64,000 nucleotides of DNA from Phylloscopus collybita (lineage: Eukaryota; Chordata; Aves; Passeriformes; Phylloscopidae): the NCBI GenBank assembly GCA_027886175.1, contig JAJNNQ010000024.1, forward strand, positions 28,499,001-28,563,000, in the 5' to 3' direction. This document shows, piece after piece, positions 23,122 through 34,600 of this stretch. Each line of letters begins with the position of its first letter. Positions within the stretch are counted from its first letter, which is position 1. Under the pieces are notes generated by a model. It had not been told where the DNA came from and searched no databases. It saw nothing but the letters and a program-made list of their open reading frames with translations. A program made the position numbers and the translations under genes.

Positions 23122-23300
23122 CCTCCTCCTGGTTATCCTCCTCTTGGAGCAGACACAAACCCCGAGCAGGTATCTGGCCAAAGCAGCCTGCCAAGCAAAG
23201 CCTGCTCACTGATCAGCTCAGCTGGGCTGGAGGCAGGCTGACAGTGCTGGCAGTGAGAAAGTCCAAGGGAATTTTCAACCTGTTTGCTCAGCCCAGTCTG
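23122..23300 (-). promoter_or_regulatory. HGD: Putative HGD 5'UTR and proximal promoter
   Basis: This is the region directly upstream of the HGD start codon. It has no CpG island and no clear TATA box, unlike the RABL3/GTF2E1 promoter. TGTTTGCTC at 23281-23289 fits the FOXA consensus TRTTTRYTY, and a GGTTAAAC half-site (minus strand, about 23305-23313) resembles half an HNF1 site. Liver factors would suit a liver and kidney enzyme. The transcription start is not visible; this is inference. Confidence 0.35.
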
Positions 23301-23906
23301 TGTTTAACCAAACGCCCTTCTCTGCAGAACCAACCCCAGGACAGATCTGAACAAACAGGGGGTGAGAGGCACTGGGTTTCCTCATCACCCCTCTTCCCCC
23401 CTAGATGTTAAAACAGGGGTTATAGTTCCCACACATGGGGAGGGGGAAAGAACAAGGTGTTTAGAACCAAGAAAAGCCATTTTGCAACTGTTCTAAAAGC
23501 TTCTTTCATAAATTGTACCTCTGGCAATTTTCATATACAATCCACTAAATGTGTAACAAGTATTTGTTCATTAATTCTTCTGAGCTGTGTTACATTGGGG
23601 ATAGAAGAGATCACATCTTCATCATGGTGAAGGCAGTGATATTTGTGAAACACTGTGTGGCAACATTACACAGCATTTTGGGGCCAAAAGCAGGGGAGGA
23701 TTTTGTATTCCTGTGATTAGAGCTAGTAAGGGGAACTTACAAATTCTGAAATATTAATATTCCTCAAGAAAGCTGTTGCTGGGGAAGAAATGGCAGCAAG
23801 CATTTAGCTACAGAATACTAATGAAAGTAGCTCTACACTCCAGAAATTGCAGGGGAAAAAACACAATTGATTTTACTTGATTTTTTTTTACTTTGAATTC
23901 TCAACC

Positions 23907-23911
<5 letters not shown>

Positions 23912-23950
<39 letters not shown>
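23912..23950. repeat. Poly(A) homopolymer, 39 bp
   Basis: Uninterrupted A run. No polyadenylation signal or gene-like sequence precedes it, so it does not look like a processed pseudogene tail. Confidence 0.9.
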
Positions 23951-23951
<1 letters not shown>

Positions 23952-25002
23952 CAGCCTTTTTCCATTTCCATTGCCTGCTCTGCTTTATATGCCCTGCCAG
24001 GAGGAAATTTCTAGGAGGCATACACTGAAATACAAATGTGACCCTGAATTAATGTCTCCTTCTCTCCTAGAGCATCCTGGAAGCCTTCCCTCCCCAAAGC
24101 AGCTACCAGCCCCTGGGACCCCCACAGCAGTCACTGAGAGCTTGGCTGCAAGAGGGGGCAGGTTTTAAATCACCTTTGCATCTCTGAAAACTGGTAGCTT
24201 CTCACACCATTCTGGGTAACACATTTGAGCCACTGAGAGCTGCCACTTTTAGGAGCTGGCAAAACAGGCTGGCTGCCCTGAGGGAGGAGATGGGCTGTAT
24301 CAAGAGACAGTGGTTCTGGATGGGGGAGAGGGAGACAGATTTTTCCTTGGCTCTAGAAGAATATAGAGTGAGTAATCTCCAGGTTATAAGTCTTCAGGTC
24401 TCTGTTTCTGCACACCAGGAAGGCTCTCTCCATACCCTGGCCTCTCCCAGCTTTGCCTAACAAAAAAATCCCTCCAGCAGAGAGGAACTCTCCAGGACAA
24501 GGCAGAGATTGTGAATATGTTAGCTCACCCTGAGCAGTGATTCATCATTGCCAAAGAAATGAAGTACCTAGCACTTGTCACCTACCCTTGAGACTACTTT
24601 CCTACCAGACAAGATTTAAGAGTAAAAAGTTCACCTCACTTATTTTCTGACAGTGAAGAATTACACATTTGGCTACATTTTAGCAAACTGCAGTTGCAGA
24701 GGTTCAGGGGTTTCCAAGATCCCCTTTTACAGAGACACACAGCAGGAGAGAGAATATCACATTTTAGCTTCCATTTCCCTTTGAGAACCTACATTTCACC
24801 TTGCTCACATCTCTTTACAGGCTCCATTCTCTCATTTTCTTCTCATGGGACAGGTAAAAATAAAGGTGTTTCTTTTTAAGTATCTGTAGGCCTACCTCCT
24901 GGTTGTTCTTGTTTCCTAAAAACGGAGAAGGTGTTGTCACTTTACTCACTTGATGGCCATGTAATGTTTTAAAGCTTATTAGGCTGCCTAACCTTGCTTT
25001 TC

Positions 25003-25071
25003 TATTCCATTCCATTCCACTCCATTCCATTCCATTCCATTCCATTCCATTCCATTCCATTCCATTCCATT
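25003..25071. repeat. (ATTCC)n pentamer array, about 13 units
   Basis: A tandem TCCAT/ATTCC array with one imperfect unit (CACTCC) near 25019. The complementary strand reads GGAAT. Confidence 0.95.
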
Positions 25072-25194
25072 TATGAGATTCTGTTGAAACTCCACTTAAT
25101 TTATTGATCTCCAAATTATATGAAATACAGAAAAAAAAAAATCTCAACACACATTGTGTTTCTGTCCTAGCCCCTACCATTCAAGAAGGAAATC

Positions 25195-25322
25195 ATAAAT
25201 TCCTTCTGATCACACCAAATCATCTTCATGTGTGTGAAAATGTTTTCCAGGGTTAGTTGCCTTGAAGCATCTTTTTAGGGATGGAGGTGAGGCTGACTGG
25301 CCTGTAGCTCCCTTCTTGCCCA
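25195..25322 (-). mobile_element. CR1 LINE reverse-transcriptase fragment (inverted)
   Basis: On the minus strand this stretch translates with a YRPVSLTSIP motif, the familiar CR1 reverse-transcriptase signature, followed by decayed sequence with stops. It directly abuts a plus-strand CR1 3' end. Confidence 0.65.
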
Positions 25323-25334
25323 TATGTGAATATT

Positions 25335-25518
25335 AAGTGGTGGTCAAACACTGGAATAGGTTTCACAGAGAGGTTGTGCATTCTTCACCAGTGAAGACAT
25401 TCAAAACCCATCTGAATATGGTCCTGGGCAACCAGCTCCAGCTGACCCTGCTTGAGCAGGGGATTGGATGAGATATCTCCAAAGGTCACTTCCAGGCTCA
25501 GTGATTCTGTGATTCAGC
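25335..25518 (+). mobile_element. CR1 LINE 3' end
   Basis: The plus strand reads a CR1 3' terminus: AACACTGGAATAGG, AGAGAGGTTGTG, ACATTCAAAACCC, GTCCTGGGCAACC, CTGACCCTGCTTGAGCAGGG and GGTCACTTCCAGG, ending in the octamer-like tail GTGATTCTGTGATTC. The order agrees with avian CR1 as remembered. Confidence 0.88.
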
Positions 25519-27816
25519 CTAAACAATCCCTTTAGTTAGCTGCAGTATAAATCTTCATTATAAATTTTATGTAACATGAAGTATAGATGTACTTCATTAA
25601 TATTTTAGCAAGTGTATTCATTATCATGTAAATATGAAACACAGAAACACGATCAATTGTTACTGCATAAACATGAGGCATAAACACAACAAATGAAGCC
25701 TGGAAGAATGAGCACTGGAAGTATTCAGTGTTGTCAGCTACCCTTCTGGGTTCATGACATTATCCAGTGCATGTCTGACCTTTATTCCAAGGAGATTCCA
25801 GCTGAAAGACATAACAAGACCCAAAAGAAATATGTCAAAAAGACATCAATACCACTGTATTTGCTACGTGACGCATGTACAGCTGAATGGTACCTGCATA
25901 CCAGCAGCTTATTACTTGGGAACTGTTCTCAGAGGCATCTGAAGAGGTGTTCAAAGAGCTCCCCTACTTCAGAGAGGCAGCATGAAAATACCAAGGGGCT
26001 TGCTTGAAAATTTAGCAGCTAGTGTTCAACATCCTGGTGATGAATCAAGGATGAGGTGGAGAACGGTAAAAGATATCCTTTCAATGAGAAGTTGAAGCAG
26101 CTTGTATTTGACCCAATAGAAAAAAGGGACAAAAAAAATTTGAATTCACGGCATATGCATTAAAAGGCATTTTGTTTCCTGCTGATTCAGGTAGTGGGGC
26201 CATGGTGTGAACTATTATTGGATCACAGCTCACCACTGCTTCCTGCAGCAAGGCATTGTCTGGTCCCAAAAGTCAAGCTCTTCTGTCCTGTGAGCAAAAG
26301 ACGTCACAGGTGACTGAGGCAGATCCTTTCTGATGCATTTGTGCCCCTCCTGTTGCAATAACCTGTTGGTTTTCACAGTGATGCACCCCTCTTCCTAAAA
26401 AGACCAACTCCTCCTATCTTTACCAACTAAAATGCATCTGTGATGTATGTATTAATAAATATCCTCATTCCCTTCTGTCTCTGTGATCCCAAATTCCCCA
26501 GCTTGCATCTGTTCTTTGCTTTTTAACCCTTTACACAGCTGGGACAGGAGCTCTTTAGAGCAGCTGTCTTTATCTGATAGTGTACTACTTAGTACCAGGA
26601 GGATTTAACCTCTTTTTTGAACTTTTCATCACAATATAGCAAAATAAAGCAATAATGTTTATACTATTTTTTACCACTACCAACAGCATTGTATTAAAAA
26701 AGGCTCTTTTTAATAACATGTACTTTCCTGTAGAGTGGCTCTGATGAAATATGTCCTTGTCATTTTTCTGGGACTGTTCAGCAGGAGATGCCAGACAGGT
26801 TAATTATTATCATTTATTTGTTCAGGAAAGATCATAAAAGTTGTCTGCAGCAGAAAGCTGCAGTCAACAGTCTTTGTTGCCAAAAAGCAGGTGCTGCATG
26901 AATAGAAGCTGGAGGAGCCACATGCTCACATTACTGTGATGCTTCTGCCTGCAAGCTAGAACCACCACTCCTAGAAGTCAGCAGAAAATTTGGTCACATT
27001 GCTTCATTCTGTCCTTTCCCACTCTGGTGCTAATTTTGGACAGCCACTGAATTTGTGATCTGACCTTTTATTCAGCAAGGGTAGGACAGCCCATCAAACC
27101 CACATAAGTCACAGCAGAACAAGCCTCAGGAAGAGCAGATGGTATCAGACAGAAAGATAAAAGCTCTGACCAGAGTCGTAGCCTTCACAGCTACTGGGCA
27201 TGCTTGTCCTTTAAACAATCTTTAACCCAAAGCCAGCAGTGCATTTCCACTGTGTAAACATTAACTTTCAGGTCAAAGGGAATGTAGATGTGCATGGGTT
27301 AATCACCCACTATTTCACTTCATACTCCTCCTATTCAAAAATATGACTGAATTTTGAGTTGGTTTGCTAACAGAGTCCAGACCTCATTTTGATCTAGTCA
27401 AGAAAGAGTATGTGTTTTTTTTTATGAGCTTGTCTGTGTTTAACACCTTTTTGAGAGAAGTCCATGGTGGTATGCTGAGAATAAACTTCCCTGTGCAATT
27501 TCAGTAGGCATGGAACCAGCATTTCTGTGCCCTGATAAGGCCAAGGGGCACAACAAGTTGTACCTTGGTGGTACAATGCCAAAGCAGGAAACCCCCCCCC
27601 ACATTTCTGTATTTAATGGTATCTGCAGCAGGTGTTGGCTAAGCAGCTGAATTGCCAAAGTTAGATTTCACAGTCTCTTTGCTGCCACAGAGAGCTCTGA
27701 ACATCTAAATCACCTTCCTTACAAGTATCCTGGGACTTATCCTCAAGGCTGTGCTGAAGCACACCTTTCCCAAAGCAACCAATGCTACCCTGAAAAACCC
27801 TAAACATTGACAAATC

Positions 27817-27820
<4 letters not shown>

Positions 27821-27854
<34 letters not shown>
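27821..27854. repeat. Poly(T) homopolymer, 34 bp
   Basis: Uninterrupted T run in intergenic DNA. No retroposed gene is recognisable on the minus strand next to it. Confidence 0.9.
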
Positions 27855-29139
27855 CCATTAACTGTTTCAGGCATCATCACTCTCACTGTTAGGGAGCTAC
27901 ATCTCATTTCAAGATTTGTTTTGAGTCAGGTCCTGAGTAGTGCTGTTCATTGCAGCTTTGCCTGCACAACTGGAAATCCCTTATGCTGCTCACATGGCCA
28001 CTGTTAGTGACAGAGAGACTTCTTAATTTCTCCTTTGTGTCCTCATGTACCATAAGGGAATATATTTTCTACACTTACTGATCAGATGTCAGAATAAAAA
28101 CAATAGCACAAGTGGATAACAAATACTAAAAATAATACTTTTGGCTGCATGTCACAGGCCCTCACTAGGTGGGAGAGCTTTGCCATTGACACTTGAAATT
28201 AAAGATGGAAACTGGATTTTATTTTGCTTCTCCTCTTCCTCTGATAACTATTTGATGTTTTTTTCCTAAAATCCCTATGTGTCTGAGGACCTAACACAGA
28301 GTGCTGCAGCAAAGCACCCTAAGGAAAGCTTTACCTCTGCACACTTCCTGGTAACTTGCCAGCCAGTGACAGGTTCATCAATAATGATAATGGCTTTTTG
28401 TCCAAGCAAACTAGTGCACTAAGCCACACACTTGCTCAACCCTACAAAGGAATCAAAGTAACCATCATCCTCATAAGGAAAGTGAGACAGAAACATGACT
28501 TCTAACAAAAGGAGCTGACTAACAAAAGAAATAGAAGGATTAAGCTCCCTTTGCTGAAAAGCAGAAGCAGGTTTTCCATCAGTGAAAACTGTCACCTTGT
28601 TATCCACTGAGAAATGAGAACCCAAATCCTGACTTCACCACAGCTGACTGATACTGACTGCAGGCTACTACACAGCAGTTCATCTCTCATTTCTGACAAA
28701 TGGAGCATATTGCAGCTGCCTCTGAAAATAGAATCAATAATGAAAATTTGTATTAAGGCTGCACCCTAAAGCCCATTACTGGATAGGTTTCACATGCTTA
28801 AAAAGCCAGTGGCATCTTTGCTAAATTTTCCATGTTAAGGACATACTCATATTCATTCTGACTATCCCCCCAATCATCAAAGTGGTCATAGATCAACCAG
28901 AAAGCTCTGCCAAGCCCCTTGGGAACAGGGAAGGCTCATGGTTTATTAGCTCTGCATTTCACCTGTGTGTGCACGGGAGGTCCAACACACCTCACATGTA
29001 CCTGCATGAGCCACCTTGGCTGACACCTCTGGAACACAGCACCTGGGCACATACTGCCTGGGAAATAACACAGAGACATTGAGTAGCTTGAATTTAAAGG
29101 GACTGGGTAACAATGTTTTGATGTGAAATGTGTGTGTGC

Positions 29140-29480
29140 ATGTAATAGAAACCAGAGACAGACAGAACCAGAGATGAAGGAAAACAGAGAAATGGAATTG
29201 GTACAGCAAGAGAGACAATGCACAGCAGAGAGAAACAAGAGAGGAAAATGGGGAAAAGGGGGAAACTAAAGAGCAGAGCAGGAAGCACAAAGAGAAGCCT
29301 TTGTGACTTCTTGTGATACAGAGGGGTCAGACAGATGGGGCAAATGGGGAGAGAAAGAGGGATAGTGATTGTGAGAAAGGGAGCTGGAGGAACAGAAAAT
29401 GAAGTATAGGCAGACAGTGGCAAGACAGACAGAAGGGTCACAGGGCATGGAAAGGGTGTGTGTGTGCAGTGAAAAGAAAG
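29140..29480. repeat. Purine-rich (GA-rich) degenerate tract
   Basis: The plus strand is dominated by AGAGA, CAGACAG and GGGAAA-type words for about 340 bp. It is low complexity without a fixed period. Confidence 0.5.
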
Positions 29481-30371
29481 GTAGAGTACATAAAACAAGC
29501 TTGACACAGAAAAGTTGTCCGGTGTCACATCCCTAAGCTTGCAAGTGAACCATTTTTGGACAGCTGAAATAGGTAAGGTAGAAAAGCAATGTAACTAGCT
29601 CCAGCTGCTCACATACTCCTGGTTCTGAGAAGAAGCTGGAACTTCCTGCAAAAATAAATGCAACATCAACATGCACAACTCCATTACACATTCACCTTGT
29701 CCTAAGAAGGAAAGTAATATACCTAATTGTGGCTACCTGCTGAGATGTAAACAAACAAGATACTTACTCTGGGCTAGAGGCCTACTTTACACACAGACAG
29801 GTGAGCTGCAGCCAGGGGTTTGGCCACTCAAAAGATGCCACAGGGTGAAGGAGGAAATAGCACTACAGCTTGCTTGTTCTGCTCTGCAGTTCCTTAGGAA
29901 CCTGAGGGAGCCCAGATCTGGTTACCCTAAGGCTGCACCTGACCTTGAGGAAACAATTCCAGCTTTCATTGTCAAAGGATCCGAGACAGACCCTGGTGCT
30001 GTCACGAACTGCACAGCTCAGACATGCCCCCTTTACAATGAATATTCTGGTACTTTGTTCTTTCTGGTTGTAAACCAACTGTAAGCTAACAACCTATTTC
30101 ACACAAGCATCTAAAAACTCACGGCACTCACGTTTACAACTGCTCCCAGACCCTTCTGGAAATGGCCTAAGGAAAAGCAAAGCACCCGCATTTTTAATCA
30201 GTTTGACTGGTGCCCCCAGCTGTCACTTTTGTGCCTGATTAGTGGCAGTAGGCAGCTCTCCATTTCCTTCCCAGCAGCTGCCAGAAGAGCTGCAGGCAGA
30301 GGTAAGCCAGAGACTGCAGAACTCTGCTCCCTGTCAATTTCACACCGGCATTTTACTTTCTTATATCCCCA

Positions 30372-30377
30372 TTTATT
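30372..30377 (-). terminator. RABL3: Candidate RABL3 polyadenylation signal (AATAAA)
   Basis: Plus TTTATT gives AATAAA on the minus strand, about 1.2 kb after the RABL3 stop. I saw no canonical AATAAA closer to the stop; ATTAAA variants occur (for example around 31090). Which is used cannot be told from sequence. Confidence 0.3.
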
Positions 30378-31581
30378 ATTAATCTCTATTTATATCTAAC
30401 TCCAGCTCTTAGTTAGCCTTTGCTAGAGGCTTAACCATTAGAGGTGACTGTGAGGAAGGAGTGGAAAGAAGGAGCTGCCATAAATCAGGCTTTTACCACT
30501 CCATGGAATTCTAGCAAGGTGAGAAACCGTGCAAAGCTTGGGCTGTTTAGGAAAACAGGAGCCATACAGGAGATCAGACCAGATCAAGTCTCCTTTATCC
30601 TTAGTGCTAACTATGTAAAGGAAACATCTGTACCACAGAACTCTCCTCCTAATCATGCTCAGTTCCTACTTTTTACACAGCTTTATATCCCTTCTAAATT
30701 TCTATCCATTCTAATTCAAAGGATGTTCTTACATTTCATGTTTTCTGAATCCACTAAGTCCTCAGGCTCAGTAGGACCATGTCACATTTGTTCCAAATAA
30801 GCACGGTACAAAAACATACTTTTTCCATTGGTTTTCAATGAATTGTCTTTTAATTTAATATAAAAAACAAGACCACAATCAATTATGAAAAGATAAACAG
30901 GAGAACCTGATTTACTTTGCCCTCTCCAAAGTAAACAATTTTAATTTAAGCAGCAGAACTAACAGCAGTTGTTTTCTACTAATGATTTTCTTTTTAAGGC
31001 TTCAAATCTTTTTTCATATCTTGCCTATTGCTTTTATCCCTTTTGAATAGGGATGAACAGTGTGCTCTAGGTGAAACAACACTCCATTCATTTAATGAAG
31101 GCCTTCTATTATTTTCCAGACCACTCCTTACCCATTGTTACGTTTTGCTCACTTGTTTTGGTCACTTTACTGTACATGAGAGGCCCACTCAGTGTCATCT
31201 TTCCTTTAGAGGTAACATGAATGGAAAACATTGCAAAGACTGTCCATAACTTTTCCAAATGGAGACAAGGATGTCACATATATGTGCTGTGTATGACAAA
31301 GTTTCCCACAGGAGTGTGAGAGGCATTCAACTTATTGCACACTTTCCCCAGAAGTTCCCATAGATCCAGATGGTCTGCAATCCTAAGAAATACTCTAGGC
31401 TCCAAATTACGTTTTTGGAAAACCTTCCCCAAGTCTTTTCCAACAACAGAAGCTTCAGCAGGCTGGCCAGCTGTAATATCATTTTACTCTGCTTGACAGA
31501 AGCATTACTGTCTTTGAGCACCCAGTTGGAATGGGAGTGTCAGTAGGAACTCAGAGAAGTTGTCTTCCTCTCCTTCAGTGC

Positions 31582-31647
31582 TCAGTCATAATGAAGGTTC
31601 TTCAGCGTTCCTCCTCCAAACCTCTTCCTTTCGGAGAAGCCAGGAAT
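31582..31647 (-). CDS. RABL3: RABL3 exon 8, C-terminus and stop
   Basis: It encodes [20 protein letters not shown] then D and TGA. The acceptor is CCTCTAG. Human ends IPGFPDRKRFGAGTLKSLHYD, so the match is clear although the exon is too short to stand out by itself. Confidence 0.95.
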   Translation of the reverse strand: MPGFSERKRFGGGTLKNLHYD

Positions 31648-34600
31648 CTAGAGGCAGGGAAGACAAGTTGTCATGTCAGAATCAGCAGGAGCTCCCTCTA
31701 GCCCACACTGTTACCAAGCCAACAGCAACATCATCCATGCCATCTCCAGAATCAGGGCCACAGTGCTTCAGCTGACTGCTAGAGGAGCACCACTAATTAA
31801 ACACTGCACAACGTCACCGTGGCTCACCTGTTCTGTGGGGCTCCTTAACACTTTCTGGCAAGGGAAATCGAAAGCCTCAATCCTAACCCAGTTAATGACA
31901 GATTTCAAAGGCTGTATTTCCCCCCAGATTCAAGTGCATACAAGAATTTCTCCTCCATTCATTTTAAAAACTATAAAACAATATAAACCAAGTCCTATCA
32001 AAGAGCTGTTGAGGCTTTATGCCTTCAAACCCAGGCAGCAGCACCTCACTGGCAGTTCGAAGTACAGATTTATCAATGGCTGAAAGCTTAAAGAAAACCA
32101 TTGGGATAGAAATGGCTGCAACAATACAAAGGATTAGCACTCCTGTATTTGCAGCCCACCTGCAGACACTGCTTTCACAGTGACAACGGATGTTTACAAA
32201 GCAAATTGACTTGAAACCATCAGAAGCTTCTCCAGCTTTAACAGTATTTCAGCCAGATTCTCAATCCAAAGCATCCTCAAAAGAAAGTGATGTGCTGCTC
32301 TCTAACACTGCATATCTGCCCTATTGGCATCATAAAACTATTTGATTACAGGTCAGAGTAACTTTTACCTTACTCACTACACACAAGCAGAAACAGCAGC
32401 CCCAGTAGACACACCCTCCCAAAACAATTCCACACTTTCATAGGAGATACAGTCTATTAAAATGGAGGGAGACAACCAAGCCCTACAAATCATGCCAGAA
32501 GAACATGGGCATGGATGGATGGTATAGGACGAAAACATAATCTACAATTCACAGCAGATTGCTCAGGTTACACACTTCACTGGTAAGCAGAGAGCTAAAG
32601 AGCTTTCCCAAAATAAAAGTCCACTAACAACTCCACAGATTAAATTTACTTGGGGTTTTCAGGCCCAAAACTCAAACAAATATGCAAGGTACTCACTAAG
32701 GTACAGGTTTATTCATCTCTGAAAAGCAATCATCTCTAAGGATAAAATCAGGCAGATTTTGTACAAAGGTTCACCTCATGACAACTGCTTTGGGAATTCA
32801 AAGAGGAAAAATGCAATCATTATAACTAAGAAGTACCTGAACACCATAGGTGAAAAGTTATCTGCTTTAGCCTTTTTTACATCAAAGTCACTAATTAAGA
32901 GTAACCATTATTTATTTATCACCAATCTGATTGAACTTGTAGCTATGAGCAATTTGAAACTTATCATTCTTTTCATCCTGAAGAAGTTTATAACAGAAAT
33001 AGCTCAAAACACAAACCATCATAGCAACCTATTGTAGAAAACCCACAAACACACTGGAAAGAGTTACATTAAGCAGATAACTTCAATGGATAACATTAAG
33101 AGGTTGTATTCAAGTCTCCGTTTCCAGTTTGGATTTTGCCTCTTTAAACATGACTGTTTGCTATTTAAGATCTGTTTTAAGCTTTTGAGCTCCTGTCAGG
33201 GAAGTAGATAGTCATCAGCAGGCTGCAATCACTGGCACACAACCAGAAGGAATGTATAGTTAATCCCTGGCTAGCCACTAAATAGGATCAAATAATAAAA
33301 ATAAAAATCTTACATCATGTATCAAGGACAACCAGCATACAAGCTGATTTCTACATTAAGGTATTATTCCCATGAAAGGGAACTTCCTTTCACTAGAATG
33401 TTGGGAGGAGAGGGGGAGAGGGGAAGAAAAAAAGGCATCATGCAGAACTGAAAGAGGCAAAAGCAAATTTGTTTTTAAAAGGCACTCAAAGAAAGAAAGC
33501 ATTTTGTAATCTGTGACTATTTTCCTCTGCTCTCCCCAAGGGGCTTTCAGCATAGCTACCTCTAACAATGTACAGGTATGACTGTACTCCAGAGATGCTT
33601 TTCATGGTAATTTGCAACACCTTTACATATGGTAAATGCAACTTCACTACTCCCTGCATGGTAGACTGCATGTGGGGAGGTGGGGGGCACAAAAGCTGAA
33701 GTGGCCTGCCCAAACCAGAAGTAATTTTACTACTATTTCCCAACTGTCTGAAAACAGTTAATTCAGTCATTAAGGAATGAATTATGAGCTGATATCATAC
33801 TGCCATTTTCCTTGTGGCTCCACTGAGTCTCTGGAAACTACTTGTATTGAACATAAAATCTAGTTCCAGCTGTGCAAAAAAAAAAGCCTTTTCATTGACC
33901 TTCAGGATAGCATCTATGGCCTAAATCTGCAACCAAGCAGCCTGAAGCTGACAGAGCTGAAAGAAATCATATTTGCCCATTTTACCTTATCCTTCCAACT
34001 TCTACTATGTTAGCATACTTAAGTATTTCACTGCCAATCACTTTACTGACAAACGCTTCAGCTGACAGAAGTCAGTCATTCTTCTGTCTAGCCTTAACAG
34101 CTGTGCTCCCACAGATACAAGAATTCAATTACCAGCACAGATTGTCATTTAGGTTGCATGAAGCTCATATTTTAAAGAGGACTGTGTCAGCAGTTCACAT
34201 GACACAGGGAGAAATGAGAAAAAAAGAAGAGGAAAAGTGACAAACCTGATTGCCATCTCTTAAGAAGTATCTCTTCTCTATGACCTGGGAACAACAGAGA
34301 ACGATCTTAAGTTTGCAGAGCACATGCATAACCTCAGATTGCAACCAACACTTCACACATGAGCACTGAAACTCATGGCTAACTGGGGAGACAAGGTCTG
34401 ACCCCACATCTCTGCTCCAGGCCCACTGCTTTAGTGCAATGCTCTAGCACACAGAGCAGATGCCACCTACAGCCATTCTTAGACAAGCTGTCTGAGCTGT
34501 CTAATTATCCTCAACTTCAATACACTTAATTTAGTGAGCCCTCCTGGTTAATGGAGGTGATGATTTGTGTGTGTCTCCTGCTTCAGAGTCTGTTACTCCC

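Larger units (their letters stand above)
23301..31581. other. Intergenic region between HGD and RABL3
   Basis: This stretch holds the 3' flank and probable 3'UTR of RABL3 at its right end and simple repeats and CR1 pieces elsewhere. Contents seen: A39 (23912-23950), ATTCC array (25003-25071), CR1 pieces (25195-25518), T34 (27821-27854) and a purine-rich stretch (about 29140-29480). I find no gene between 23.3 and 30 kb. Confidence 0.7.

Noticed and set aside
23820..23950. A39 run as the tail of a processed pseudogene
   Set aside because: No polyadenylation signal and no gene-like sequence precede the run on the plus strand.
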